Shown: piece after piece, positions 35,543 through 45,776 of the stretch | Numbering within the stretch: the first letter of the stretch is position 1 | Layout: the number at the start of each line of letters is the position of its first letter | Source: Kangiella geojedonensis | GTDB taxonomy: Bacteria > Pseudomonadota > Gammaproteobacteria > Enterobacterales > Kangiellaceae | Reading direction: 5' to 3' | Assembly (NCBI RefSeq): GCF_000981765.1 | Contig: NZ_CP010975.1 | Span: forward strand, 1,798,001 to 1,862,000 | Length of the DNA stretch: 64,000 nucleotides | Made by a program: the position numbers and the translations under genes | The notes under the pieces: model-generated | Database searches by the model: none | What the model was told of the DNA's origin: nothing | What the model saw: the letters and a program-made list of their open reading frames with translations, nothing else

Positions 35543-37393
35543 ATGAATAAAATAACCTTAATTTCTCTTAGCGTGGCTTTAGCATTAACGGCCTGCTCCG
35601 ATGATAAAGCTGCGTCTAAAGAAGAAGGAAAACAACCCGCTCAGCAGGTTGATGCCCCTGCGGAAGCAAGTGATGCTATGACCGCTGAAGAAGCCTCAGA
35701 AAAGCTTAATCAGCTATTTACCGAAAACTTCCAGGAAAGCCTCAAGTTCAATCCTATCCAGGCGACCATGATCGGTGATAGACGCTATAACGATCAGCTT
35801 CCAAATTTTTTATCAGAAGAACTTCGTCAAAAAAGTCACGACTTTACCGTTAAATGGTTAGATAAAATAAAGCAAATCGATCGTGATTTATTAAAAGGAC
35901 AAGATCGTCTCAGTTACGACGTCTTCATCTATCAATCTGAAATGGCTTTAGAGGGTGAAAAATTTCCCGGCCACTTAATTCCTCTCAATCAATCGAATAA
36001 TTTAGCAGGATTTTTCGCTCAGCTTGGCTCAGGACAAAGCGTACAACCATTCGAAACAGTTGAAGATTACGACAATTGGCTTGGGCGGGTTGATGATGGC
36101 GTGGTCGTGCTCGATCAAATTATCATCAACTTAAATCAAGGCATTGAGCAAAACGTAGTACAACCTAAAGCATTGATGAAAAAAGTGCTACCACAAATCA
36201 AAGCACACGTTGTTGAGGACCCAACGAAGAGTATCTTCTACAAACCGATCGAGTCTATGCCAGATAGCTTTTCTGAAGAAGATAAGAATCGTCTGACTGA
36301 AGCTTACACCAAAGCCATCGTTGAAAAGCTAGTACCGAGCTACCAACGTCTTCATGATTACATCAAGGACGACTATATGGAACATGCACGCGATAGCTTT
36401 GGCCTGAGCGAGCAACCAAATGGTGAAGATTGGTATAACTACCAGCTTAAAACCTACACCACGACAGACCTAACCGCAGACGAAATCCATCAGTTTGGTC
36501 TTAATGAAGTGACTCGTATCCACGAAGAAATGCGTGAGGTTATGAAGCAAGAAGGCTTCGAAGGAACGCTTGATGAATGGTTCGCTTACGTACAGTCAAA
36601 TCCTGAGTTCTACTATGACAACGAAGAAGACCTGTTACAGGGTTATCGTGATTTACAAAAAAAAGTGAATAAGCTTTTGCCTACGATGTTCAATATTCAG
36701 CCGAAAAGTGACTACGAGGTTCGTGCTGTTGAAGCCTTCCGAGCAGAGTCTGCAGCTGGGGCATCTTATATGCCGGGTAGCCCTGATGGTTCTCGTCCAG
36801 GTATTTTCTACGTCAATACCTTTAACCTAAAAGGGCAACCTAAATTTGGTATGGAGACACTTTCCATCCACGAAGCAGCCCCAGGTCATCACTTCCAAAT
36901 CTCACTACAACAAGAAGTCGAAGGCTTGCCGATGTTCCGTCGTTTTGGTGGCTTAAGCGTGTTCTCTGAAGGTTGGGCACTGTACGCAGAGTCTATCGGC
37001 AAAGAAATGGGCATGTTTACCGACCCAATGCAATATTACGGTCGTCTCAGCGATGAAATGCTACGCGCTATGCGCTTGGTGGTTGATACGGGCTTACACG
37101 CAAAGGGTTGGTCACGCCAGAAAGCGATCGATTATATGATGAAGAACTCATCCATGGCGGATACTGATGTTATTTCAGAAGTCGAACGCTATATTGCATG
37201 GCCAGGCCAAGCCGTTTCTTATAAAGTCGGTCAGCGCGAAATCAGTCGCTTACGAGCAGAAGCCGAAGAAAAGCTTGGTGACAAGTTTGATATCCGCGAA
37301 TTCCACACTCAAATTTTGATTGATGGCGCTATGCCAATCCCAGTCTTAAAAACTAAAATTCTTGAGTGGATCGATTCCAAGCAGGCATCTTAA
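35543..37393 (+). CDS. DUF885 family lipoprotein (putative zinc peptidase), copy B
   Basis: 616 residues. Lipoprotein signal MNKITLISLSVALALTAC (Cys18). The DUF885 domain aligns along its whole length with copy A, e.g. LGSGQS.QPF, QNVVQPKALM and FYKPIESMP. The putative metal site is SIHEAAPGHHFQ with downstream SEGWALYAESIGKEMG. Single gene with its own terminator. The two copies differ throughout, so the duplication is old. Confidence 0.9.
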   Translation: MNKITLISLSVALALTACSDDKAASKEEGKQPAQQVDAPAEASDAMTAEEASEKLNQLFTENFQESLKFNPIQATMIGDRRYNDQLPNFLSEELRQKSHDFTVKWLDKIKQIDRDLLKGQDRLSYDVFIYQSEMALEGEKFPGHLIPLNQSNNLAGFFAQLGSGQSVQPFETVEDYDNWLGRVDDGVVVLDQIIINLNQGIEQNVVQPKALMKKVLPQIKAHVVEDPTKSIFYKPIESMPDSFSEEDKNRLTEAYTKAIVEKLVPSYQRLHDYIKDDYMEHARDSFGLSEQPNGEDWYNYQLKTYTTTDLTADEIHQFGLNEVTRIHEEMREVMKQEGFEGTLDEWFAYVQSNPEFYYDNEEDLLQGYRDLQKKVNKLLPTMFNIQPKSDYEVRAVEAFRAESAAGASYMPGSPDGSRPGIFYVNTFNLKGQPKFGMETLSIHEAAPGHHFQISLQQEVEGLPMFRRFGGLSVFSEGWALYAESIGKEMGMFTDPMQYYGRLSDEMLRAMRLVVDTGLHAKGWSRQKAIDYMMKNSSMADTDVISEVERYIAWPGQAVSYKVGQREISRLRAEAEEKLGDKFDIREFHTQILIDGAMPIPVLKTKILEWIDSKQAS

Positions 37394-37417
37394 TTCTTAG
37401 TGTTATTCATTTACCGT

Positions 37418-37446
37418 AAAAAAGGAGCCTCTTGGCTCCTTTTTTT
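37418..37446 (+). terminator. Rho-independent terminator of DUF885 copy B
   Basis: AAAAAAGGAGCC pairs with GGCTCCTTTTTTT around loop TCTT; 25 bases after the stop. Confidence 0.93.
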
Positions 37447-37473
37447 ATTTGCTAAAACCTTATACTTTATAGT

Positions 37474-38013
37474 TTATAGTTTGATATTTTTAGTTAAACA
37501 GCCGTAAGCAACTTCATCTTGCCAGCGCCCATCAAAGTTAAAATGCTCCTTGAAATATCCCTCACGTCGCATTCCAAAGTGCTCCATCAATTTCCACGAA
37601 GGAATGTTTCGGGGCTCGCAGTAAGCAATAATTTTATGGCAAGGCCAATCCATTAATATGACTCTTAGCAACTCTTTAACCGCTTCAGTTCCATAACCAT
37701 GACCATGGTAATGACGATTGAATTTGTAACCAATTTCTATGTGCTGATGTTGTTTACTGGTATATCGAAAGCCGACATCACCTATCAGTTTATTCTCTGA
37801 CTTGAGTATAACCGCAGCTCCCATCCAACGGCCTTCCTCGCCGCCCCACTCACCAAAGTGACTGAGAAAAATATCATGAGCCTCTTTTTTATTTGAAACC
37901 GGTGCGATGTACTTCATCACCTCGGGGTCCATCGCATACTCGCAGTAATCGTCAAAGTCAGATTCTTTCAGCGGACGCAGCAATAAACGTTCGGTATCAA
38001 TAGTTTCCTTCAT
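37474..38013 (-). CDS. GNAT N-acetyltransferase (RimJ/RimL type)
   Basis: 179 residues. Begins ETIDTERLLLRPLKESDFDDY, typical of RimJ/RimL-like acetyltransferases; the acetyl-CoA loop is HYHGHGYGTEAVKELL, followed by CEPRNIPSWKLMEHFGMRREG. Could modify a protein N-terminus or a small amine. Starts 6 bases after the AddA-like gene, so it may be the third gene of that operon. Confidence 0.88.
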   Translation of the reverse strand: MKETIDTERLLLRPLKESDFDDYCEYAMDPEVMKYIAPVSNKKEAHDIFLSHFGEWGGEEGRWMGAAVILKSENKLIGDVGFRYTSKQHQHIEIGYKFNRHYHGHGYGTEAVKELLRVILMDWPCHKIIAYCEPRNIPSWKLMEHFGMRREGYFKEHFNFDGRWQDEVAYGCLTKNIKL

Positions 38014-38019
38014 AAATTA

Positions 38020-41000
38020 TCACCCAGAAATTTCAACAAACTGTTTCAATAGGGGAAAGTATAATGCCATTCTACTGGGGCGCTGCTCAAATTTCCCCAC
38101 AATATGCTGATACTGCTTTAACTGGTTCGCGTAGCGCTCAACTTCAGCATTGATAAAACGCTCTACATCAGAACCTTTGTGATCACCTGTTTTATAATCG
38201 ATAATCCAGCGAGTACCTTGTTCATCAATAAAGCTGCGGTCAATAATAAAGCTTCGGACCATGGGCCTACCACTTGAGTCAGCTACTGTTCCAGTTAATT
38301 CCCACTCACAACGAGAGTCTTGATGTTTATGCAGTAACCATTGACCCTTTTCATCGTTCTTAACGTTTGATAATGCTTGCTTTGCTTTTTGAAAAGCCTG
38401 CGTAACATCGTTGTCCGTATGCAAAAGCTCTTTTAACTGCACTTCAATCGTTTCGTAGTCACTAGCTTCAAGCTCCTCAAAACTTTGTCTTTGCGAAGCT
38501 ATCAGCTCCAACTGCTTATGGACCACCAAACCAACCACTCGAGCAATGTCACTCGCCCAGTCGAAATCCACCTCTTCTTGTTCTATAAGATCATCACCGC
38601 TCCTCTCCAACTGGTTCTCTATATGCGGTGTTTTAAAGTCATTATGAAGTCTATACCAGCCATCATAGAAACTTAACTCGCTGTGCTCATCAGAAACAGT
38701 GTTAATATTGGCGGAAACTTCGTTAAACTGTTTCTCAATAAGGTTCTCATAATAAGGAAGCAAATAATGCAGTAATGATCGCTTATCCACCGAGCTGTAA
38801 GACCACTCAGACTTTTCTTCATCAAACTTAAGTTTCAGTTCACAACTTAAAACTAACCTTTTCTTTGCACGAGTTGCCGCCACATAAAGCAAACGCGCAT
38901 CCTCATACACAGATTTCTTGCTTTGGATATCACGGGCTAACTGATAAATGGGATCTTTTTGCTCTGCGCCCTGAATCGGCGCTAACAAATAACCAGCTCG
39001 ATCCTCAACGGTAAACTCTTCCCATAGTAATAACTGATGGTCATCAGCTCTTTTTTGTCGCTGCAACGATGGCAATATAACGGTGTCAAACTCCAAACCT
39101 TTCGACTTATGCATGGTCATAATTTCAACTTGAGCAGAGTCAGCCTGTTGATCAGCGAACAATTCCGTTACAGCTGTATTAATACGCTCAAAAGTGAGAG
39201 GCCATTCAACCTGCTCTAACTCCATCAACAGCTCAAACACTGCATAAACATCTTTTCGCTCAGCATCATCCAGTAATGCGCTGGGTCCACCAAGAGCAAG
39301 CCAAGCAGCTTCGACAAGCTGGCTTAGAGGCTTTCGTCCCGCGTCCTCAAGTATTGGACTTATAACCGTTTTAGCATTACTCAGGCGAAGAGTCGTGTCG
39401 CTATCAAGCTCTTGAAGCGTCTCACACTCTTCTAACCACCTCCAAAAATGATGACCAAAAGTACGATGCAAATGAGTGATTTGCGATAATGTTAAGCCTA
39501 TCAACGGCGACTTTAATAATGCGACCCACGCGATGCCGTCTTGTGGATGAAGTAACAAGCGACCCAAAACCATTATGTCGCTTACACAAGGTTTATGAGA
39601 CAAATACTCCATGTCCTTAGCGTAATAGCTTATGCCTGACGCTCTCAGTTGCCCCATTAAATCTTGAGCATGATTACGACCTCTGACAAGTACCGCTATA
39701 GATTCGTCAGGATGTTTCACAATAGTTTGTTGTATGGTTTCAGCTAACTGCTCAGCTTCATTGTTCCCAGCCATATCAAAACTGACGTTGAAGTTTACAA
39801 AGTGCTGCTCATCATCAGGCTTCATAGCTTCTGCCTTGCTATAACTCACAGCACCTAACAAGGCGTCATCGTTTACAGGAAAAATTTTCTCAAAACGACG
39901 ATTGACCCAGTCAATAATTGATGGCGATGATCGAAAGTTCGCAGTTAATTGTAATGATGTAACAGAGAAGTTGTTGATGCCCTCTTGCTGAGTCTTAATA
40001 AACAAACCGACATTCGCTTCACGAAAACGGTAAATAGACTGCATAGGATCGCCTACTAAGAATAGAGTACGACCATCTCCAACTTGCCAGCCTGAAATAA
40101 GCTTGCTTAATAATTGATACTGCGTAAAAGACGTATCTTGGAACTCGTCGACCAACAGGTGCTTAATTTGATAATCCAACTTCAATGCCAACTCTGATGG
40201 CTCATCAAAAAAACCCAGCGCCCTATCAGCAGCTAATGCAATTTCAATAAAGTCAGCTTCGGCATTTGATTGAAAGTCTACTGTTAGTGCTCCTGAGACC
40301 AATCTGAGAAGATGTAGTAGCGAATAGAGAATATCCTGTTGTTCAGGACTGTATACAGGCTTAGGTAAGGACACAATATCGTTTAAGGTTTCTGCGAACT
40401 CAGGAATTTCAGCCCATTCGGAAAAAAGCTCTTTTAACTCTGCTTTAAGAGCCTTGCCTACTTTTTTGTCCTCACCTTGAAGGGCGGTATCAGCAAGCAA
40501 GCCAACGCCCTTATCAAGGCGTTTCCTAAATTTCCCTTTGCCGGTTAAGCAGAACGAAGCAAGTGCCTTCCACTTCTCTAGGTTGTGATAATCCAATTCA
40601 GGCAAGGAATCAATGTCCTTAAGCGCTGACAGTTCATGTTTCGCCTCGAGAAAACCTGATGCAAAGTGTATCCCACGAAGTAAACCACTTGCCTCTATTG
40701 CTGGCTGAAACGCTTTAAGCTTTTGTAGCCTCATTTGAGCTATTTGATTGATGCCATCTTCCAAGATATCAATATCAAGCTCACCAGCACCAAGTAGACG
40801 CAGCCATTGGTCGCGCTTTCCCAGCATTTGAGCCAATAAGCCAATTAATTTTTCGACTTGATTATCAAGGTGCGCCAACAATTTTAAAATATGAGTGCCG
40901 TAATCAGCATCATCTAGATAGCTTAAAATAGACTCTGCTGCTCGGCGGTATGATTCTTGTGGGTAATTGGTAATAGACAAGGAGCCACCTGAGTGACTTA

Positions 41001-41403
41001 ACACAGGCATCTGGTTGGCAATCATGCTCGACAAAGAGTCGATGGTTGTTACTCTTAGTCGGTGACTATTTTGCAACAGGTTCCACTCAAGTTCAGAGTC
41101 CCGTTGTAGAACCTTCTTTGCCAATTGCCAAGTTGTTTTTTGATGCGCATCCTCGGGTTCACTTCCTTGCGCCATCAACAAAGACTCAACTAAACGATGG
41201 CGCATTTCTGCAGCAGCCTTTCTGGTAAAAGTCATTGCAACGACTTCTTCTGGATGCTCAACCGTTGTCAAAACATTCAGTATGCGCTGAGTCAGAAGGC
41301 TGGTCTTGCCCGCCCCGGCTGGTGCTTGAACAATAAAGGATTCCTCTGCATTAATGGCTTGTTGGCGAACCTGCTGATCGGGCGGTGACATTAACTTAGT
41401 CAT
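38020..41403 (-). CDS. UvrD/RecB-type helicase-nuclease (AddA-like)
   Basis: 1127 residues from ATG 41403, which has GGGGGTGGG before it and overlaps the upstream gene by 8 bases; a frame reaching 41442 lies inside that gene. Superfamily 1A helicase motifs: Walker A QAPAGAGKTSLL, motif Ia AMTFTRKAAAEMR, Walker B LLVDEFQDTS, motif III GDPMQSIYRFR, motif V MHKSKGLEFD and motif VI YVAATRAKKRL. A C-terminal RecB-type nuclease domain carries WIIDYKTGD. With its partner it probably resects double-strand breaks for recombination. Confidence 0.9.
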   Translation of the reverse strand: MTKLMSPPDQQVRQQAINAEESFIVQAPAGAGKTSLLTQRILNVLTTVEHPEEVVAMTFTRKAAAEMRHRLVESLLMAQGSEPEDAHQKTTWQLAKKVLQRDSELEWNLLQNSHRLRVTTIDSLSSMIANQMPVLSHSGGSLSITNYPQESYRRAAESILSYLDDADYGTHILKLLAHLDNQVEKLIGLLAQMLGKRDQWLRLLGAGELDIDILEDGINQIAQMRLQKLKAFQPAIEASGLLRGIHFASGFLEAKHELSALKDIDSLPELDYHNLEKWKALASFCLTGKGKFRKRLDKGVGLLADTALQGEDKKVGKALKAELKELFSEWAEIPEFAETLNDIVSLPKPVYSPEQQDILYSLLHLLRLVSGALTVDFQSNAEADFIEIALAADRALGFFDEPSELALKLDYQIKHLLVDEFQDTSFTQYQLLSKLISGWQVGDGRTLFLVGDPMQSIYRFREANVGLFIKTQQEGINNFSVTSLQLTANFRSSPSIIDWVNRRFEKIFPVNDDALLGAVSYSKAEAMKPDDEQHFVNFNVSFDMAGNNEAEQLAETIQQTIVKHPDESIAVLVRGRNHAQDLMGQLRASGISYYAKDMEYLSHKPCVSDIMVLGRLLLHPQDGIAWVALLKSPLIGLTLSQITHLHRTFGHHFWRWLEECETLQELDSDTTLRLSNAKTVISPILEDAGRKPLSQLVEAAWLALGGPSALLDDAERKDVYAVFELLMELEQVEWPLTFERINTAVTELFADQQADSAQVEIMTMHKSKGLEFDTVILPSLQRQKRADDHQLLLWEEFTVEDRAGYLLAPIQGAEQKDPIYQLARDIQSKKSVYEDARLLYVAATRAKKRLVLSCELKLKFDEEKSEWSYSSVDKRSLLHYLLPYYENLIEKQFNEVSANINTVSDEHSELSFYDGWYRLHNDFKTPHIENQLERSGDDLIEQEEVDFDWASDIARVVGLVVHKQLELIASQRQSFEELEASDYETIEVQLKELLHTDNDVTQAFQKAKQALSNVKNDEKGQWLLHKHQDSRCEWELTGTVADSSGRPMVRSFIIDRSFIDEQGTRWIIDYKTGDHKGSDVERFINAEVERYANQLKQYQHIVGKFEQRPSRMALYFPLLKQFVEISG

Positions 41404-44071
41404 GCCCACCCCCTGTTTGAACTGCTGACTTAAAGTCAACATCGCGCTGTGACCAGCGACTTACTGCATGGTAATCGACAAAATCACCCGAGTACTCGGT
41501 CAGTTCAGCATTGCCTTGCTTAAAGTCTTCTGCAATCTGCTCTAACATCTGCTTCCAGGTTTGTATCGCCTCGGAAAATTCATCTGGGTACGGATTGTTC
41601 TTATAATCTCTAAGCGCAATAACACCTTCCAGCATATTCGCTTCTTCAGTGATACCAATATATTTACAAGCCTTCAAATGCGCCTGCATAAACACAACAC
41701 CAGCAACTTTATGCTGATGTGAGCTTTCTGAAATGGCGTAAAGTAATAATTGTGGCTCAGCAATTGGATCTCGAAACAACGACGATAACACTGGCTGGCC
41801 CGTTTTATAATCTATGATTAATAAACGGCCGTCGCTTAACTGATCAATACGGTCGATGACGATACTAAACTTTAGCCCCGAAAGCTCAATCTCACGCGGT
41901 ACCTCTGTGCCGATAACGGCAAAAGGCTCACGACTTTTGTCTAACTCTAAGGACTCTAGGATTAGAGCTTGCAGACGTTGTACTTCAATCGCAAAGAATG
42001 CTGAATTCTGTAATAAATAAATGTGACGTGATGCTTCTTCTAGTACAAACTGAGTAGTCTTATTGACTAAATCCATCAATCCTTCATCGGATAATCCTAG
42101 TAAGGCTTTCTGTGTTTCTAAGCGGCTCCAAATGAGCTGCATCGCTTTATGGAATAAATTTCCTCGGTCCATATAAGACACACCCAAACCATCCTCTTCA
42201 AATGCTTGCAACTCCAGTCGATAGCGCAAGTAAGCATCAAAAGGCGACGCTGCCTGCATTCTCAATAACCCTGTGCCTCCTTTTACGGAGAAGTGTTCCT
42301 CTAAAGCTTCACCATAATGATCATCATAGTATTCCAAACACTCCTTTCTTGGCCAAAGTTCCAGTATAGCTGGGAGCTCAGAATCTAGCGGTAGCTTCAG
42401 AGGCGGGATCTCAGGAAGCATTTGCTTCAATAAGGGGCTCATCATTTGCTCCTGCTCCCCTTCGAACTCTGCGTAACTGATGTTCAGCTCTTGATTCGCG
42501 AGCAGTGAATGAATCAGTGACTGCGCATACTCGACTTCGCGACTATGCGACGAACCTGGTAAGTTATATTTCCGCTGTAATATTTTTGAGAGAAAAGGAT
42601 TGGGCGACGCCTTTTGTGGCAACACTTGATCAGTAGCCCCCACGAGCCATACCGCTTCAAAAGTAATACCAATCGCTTCGAGCATACCCATGATTTGGAG
42701 CGGCGCTTTAGGTTGCTGTTGGTGAAAGCTTTGCTGTTCTAGCTGTTCTTTAAGCAGCGACATGGCACGAGAAAAAGCTAAAGCCTCAGTGGCAACTTTT
42801 TGTATGCTTTGTGACGCCTTGATGGCTTCTATAAAAGTTTGCTGAACCTGGTACTCTCTACTGCTTAAGCTGTGATAGCCTGTCCAGTGTAACTCTGATA
42901 GTAACGAGAGCAGAGCCTTGATCTGAGACTTATAATCAGCATTGGTTTGCAACTCTTTGTGATGACCTTGCAATACATCTAACCATGGTAACTGGACTTT
43001 ATGATGACGGCTGAGCTTTACAATATCATCCACTGAATAATACGCTTTTGTCGATTTTCTTATCCGTAACTCGAACTGAGTAGACTGCCAGTGCAATTCT
43101 TGTTCTTGGTATAGATAAGGAGCCAGCAATAGATGTTGAAGCTGGGCTTTGGTGACTCTTTTATAGGTTAATGCAACCCAGTCCATCACAAGCGCGATCA
43201 ATGGTTGCTTCAACAAAGATTCATCAATCGAAAAGTCGTGTAAAGGCTGAGCGATCTCTTTACCACTGACCAGATTCCTTGCGTAAAACTCGCGGTATAT
43301 TAAACGCTCTATGTATGCTCGCTTCTGCTCAAGATCGGGTACCACAATCGCTATTTTCTTGTGGGGCTGTTCCAGCAACATGTCTCTCGCCCACCGAACC
43401 GCTGCCAGCAACTCATGGTTTGGAGTCGGCGCTGAATACAGCTGCACATTGTTTTTTGTTCGCTCACGGGAGAATGACCAGTTAATCACTTGTTTCTCTT
43501 GAGCAAGCAATTGCAGTAAAGCCGTTTGCTGAGGAGTAGGCTGCTGAAAACCATAGGTAATAATAGTGGCCGGTAACTGTTGCTGGATTGACGTGATTAT
43601 CGTGGCGAGATAATTACCTTGTTGTTGCATATCGATCCAGCCGTTTGAATCCAGCTGTTGCTCAAAAGCACTGTACCACTCTTGAAACGCCTCCTGATCC
43701 TGATCGCCTGGCATCACATCTAGCGACTCAACTTGCCACTGTTGACACAGTCGCCAAGCATCAAAACTTAACTGCTCGGTTTGTTTAGCGTTTAGCAACG
43801 GCTTGACCACATCAGAAGCCGTTACCATCCGCTTCCAAAGGTATTGGCTCTGACTGGAGCTCAGCCTCACTGGCAAGGATATACTAGCGTCTTGTGCCAG
43901 CCCCCAACAGTAATTCAAAAATGCGCTCCATGGCATCACCTTGAGGCTCGGCCACACATCATGACCTTGAGACAACTGCTGAGTGGCATATTGCTCACGA
44001 ATAAAGCGCGCCTGACGGCGACTTGCAGTAATAACTAACGATTGTTCTGCGTCGACGACACTAAAGTCCAT
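41396..44071 (-). CDS. PD-(D/E)XK nuclease family DNA repair protein (AddB-like partner)
   Basis: 891 residues, the size of the 'probable DNA repair protein' family found beside AddA-like helicases in proteobacteria. The C-terminal nuclease motif is DRIDQLSDGRLLIIDYKTGQ. The N-terminal ATPase motif of Bacillus AddB is absent (the start reads VVDAEQSLVITASRRQARF), and I see no four-cysteine iron-sulfur cluster around the nuclease. The middle resembles an inactivated helicase (VVPDLEQKRAYIERL, EAVWLVGATDQVLPQ). Translationally coupled to the AddA-like gene. Confidence 0.85.
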   Translation of the reverse strand: MDFSVVDAEQSLVITASRRQARFIREQYATQQLSQGHDVWPSLKVMPWSAFLNYCWGLAQDASISLPVRLSSSQSQYLWKRMVTASDVVKPLLNAKQTEQLSFDAWRLCQQWQVESLDVMPGDQDQEAFQEWYSAFEQQLDSNGWIDMQQQGNYLATIITSIQQQLPATIITYGFQQPTPQQTALLQLLAQEKQVINWSFSRERTKNNVQLYSAPTPNHELLAAVRWARDMLLEQPHKKIAIVVPDLEQKRAYIERLIYREFYARNLVSGKEIAQPLHDFSIDESLLKQPLIALVMDWVALTYKRVTKAQLQHLLLAPYLYQEQELHWQSTQFELRIRKSTKAYYSVDDIVKLSRHHKVQLPWLDVLQGHHKELQTNADYKSQIKALLSLLSELHWTGYHSLSSREYQVQQTFIEAIKASQSIQKVATEALAFSRAMSLLKEQLEQQSFHQQQPKAPLQIMGMLEAIGITFEAVWLVGATDQVLPQKASPNPFLSKILQRKYNLPGSSHSREVEYAQSLIHSLLANQELNISYAEFEGEQEQMMSPLLKQMLPEIPPLKLPLDSELPAILELWPRKECLEYYDDHYGEALEEHFSVKGGTGLLRMQAASPFDAYLRYRLELQAFEEDGLGVSYMDRGNLFHKAMQLIWSRLETQKALLGLSDEGLMDLVNKTTQFVLEEASRHIYLLQNSAFFAIEVQRLQALILESLELDKSREPFAVIGTEVPREIELSGLKFSIVIDRIDQLSDGRLLIIDYKTGQPVLSSLFRDPIAEPQLLLYAISESSHQHKVAGVVFMQAHLKACKYIGITEEANMLEGVIALRDYKNNPYPDEFSEAIQTWKQMLEQIAEDFKQGNAELTEYSGDFVDYHAVSRWSQRDVDFKSAVQTGGGHD

Positions 44072-44139
44072 GCTTTCCCTTTATAATGGTTTTCTGACTG
44101 TACTATTTATTTCAAGCACTGTTTATTGCCAGCATTGTT

Positions 44140-45123
44140 TTATTGGCAGTTGACGATCAATCGCCCGCGATGTTTGTTATCAATTAATTCGTCAAAATAA
44201 GGAGACACATCTTTAAGAGCTATCTCCTTACTTAAAATACTATCGAAGTCGGGTAACGGCGTATCCTGCCCAAACTGATTCCAGAGCTGTGTACGTAAGT
44301 CCATTGGGCAGTTGGTTGAACTGACCCCGAGCAGACTGACACCTCGTAAGATAAGCGGAATAACGGTCGCTTGCAGTTTTGGGCTTTGCGCTAAGCCGAT
44401 ACAAGCAATATTACCCCATAAATCAATACTTGCCATAAGCTTACTTAGAGTCTCGCCACCGATACTATCGATTAAGCCACCGTACGAGCCCTTGGCAAGA
44501 GGTTTATCGCTCAACGCTAAATCACTCAAGGTTTTGACTTCAGTCGCACCTAATTTTTTCAAATAATCGTGCATTGAAGATTGGCTAGTTACGGCCACAG
44601 TGTCATAACCTTTCTTGCTCAAGAGGTTTATGGCAAAACTCCCCACTCCACCACTCGCTCCAGTAACCACGATTGGACCTTTGTCAGGGGTTTGCCCGTT
44701 CACTTCCATACGGTGAATCGCCAGTGCTGCGGTAAAGCCAGCAGTGCCAATTATCATAGACTCTCGGCCAGAATAAGCTTGGGGCTGCTTCATCACAAAC
44801 TCACTATCTACCCGCGCATATTGCGATAAGCCTCCATCGAAACTCTCGCCTAAGCCACAGCCATTCACAATCACCCTATCACCTTGGCTAAGTTGTGCAT
44901 TGGATGACTCAACAACCGTTCCGGCAAGATCAATACCCGCATTTAAAGGGAACGACTTCATGATTGCCCCTCGTCCACTAGCGGCAAGAGCATCTTTATA
45001 ATTGATACTCGAATAATCAACTTTGATGATAGTGTCGCCAGCGCTTAGATCATCAATCTCAATATCTAATAATTGATGGCGCACGTCTGGATCTTTAAAT
45101 ACTCGGCAGGCTAAAAAAGACAC
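44140..45123 (-). CDS. YhdH/AcuI-family quinone oxidoreductase (putative acrylyl-CoA reductase)
   Basis: 327 residues, zinc-free medium-chain dehydrogenase. N-terminal SSINYKDALAASGRG and INAGIDLAGTV-like segment (PLNAGIDLAGTVVES) match AcuI/YhdH; the NADPH loop is VTGASGGVGSFAINLLSKKGYDTVAVT. Reduces acrylyl-CoA in characterised members. Follows the AlkB-like gene by 26 bases; the two may be cotranscribed. Confidence 0.9.
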   Translation of the reverse strand: MSFLACRVFKDPDVRHQLLDIEIDDLSAGDTIIKVDYSSINYKDALAASGRGAIMKSFPLNAGIDLAGTVVESSNAQLSQGDRVIVNGCGLGESFDGGLSQYARVDSEFVMKQPQAYSGRESMIIGTAGFTAALAIHRMEVNGQTPDKGPIVVTGASGGVGSFAINLLSKKGYDTVAVTSQSSMHDYLKKLGATEVKTLSDLALSDKPLAKGSYGGLIDSIGGETLSKLMASIDLWGNIACIGLAQSPKLQATVIPLILRGVSLLGVSSTNCPMDLRTQLWNQFGQDTPLPDFDSILSKEIALKDVSPYFDELIDNKHRGRLIVNCQ

Positions 45124-45149
45124 ATAGACTCCTTTTATTCAGTGATCAC

Positions 45150-45776
45150 TTAAACTTTGATGTTTCTGAAAGTTAAGTTAATTCTCGGCTCTGTAATGTT
45201 TGGTTCTTTGGGAACTTGGTGCAACCAATACTGCTGCGTTGTTCCCTGCATGACCAATAGACTACCAGAAGTGAGCGTCATTTTGTGTCTCAATTTAGGA
45301 TTCGTCTTGTGTTTGAGATGAAACGCTCGCGCTTGGCCTAAACTCACCGAGGCTATAACAGGCTCATGGCCCAACTCTTTCTCATCGTCAGCATGCCAGC
45401 CCATACTGTCTTTGCCATCTCGGTATAAGTTACACAGCACGCTATTAAAAGAAGTATTAAGCTCTGATTGCAACATTGCTTTCAACCGTTTCAGAGGCTC
45501 AATCCAAGGCAGTGGCTGATGTAGCTTACCCGAGTAACGATATTGCGCATCGGGATCGCCGTACCAAGCCACACGGCGTGGTACCAGCCTTTCCTTCCCT
45601 GCAATCCATAAAGATTCCGCTTGCCATTCCACGCCACTCAATAACTCACTCAACAAATTAGAGGCTTCAGGCTCTATAATAAAATTAGGGTAGTACTGCA
45701 CAGAAGCGTTAGACTGATCAGAGTCCAATACTAAAATTTCATCCTTCTGCTCAAATCCTAGCCCCATTTGTTGCAT
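45150..45776 (-). CDS. AlkB-family 2-oxoglutarate/Fe(II)-dependent dioxygenase
   Basis: 208 residues. Iron ligands in MGWHADDEKELG (His, Asp) and the later YWLHQVPK (His), and the 2-oxoglutarate arginine in RINLTFR. Members remove alkyl groups from DNA or RNA bases by oxidation. The length matches the compact AlkB homologues (ALKBH2/3-like) more than Escherichia coli AlkB. A lone gene or first of a pair with the acuI-like gene. An Ada-type regulator site was not seen. Confidence 0.92.
   Translation of the reverse strand: MQQMGLGFEQKDEILVLDSDQSNASVQYYPNFIIEPEASNLLSELLSGVEWQAESLWIAGKERLVPRRVAWYGDPDAQYRYSGKLHQPLPWIEPLKRLKAMLQSELNTSFNSVLCNLYRDGKDSMGWHADDEKELGHEPVIASVSLGQARAFHLKHKTNPKLRHKMTLTSGSLLVMQGTTQQYWLHQVPKEPNITEPRINLTFRNIKV

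Noticed and set aside
37474-44071. A defence island built from helicase, nuclease and acetyltransferase
   Set aside because: The helicase and nuclease are full-length AddAB-like repair proteins, the acetyltransferase is a common RimJ type, and no integrase, tRNA site or other defence gene adjoins them.
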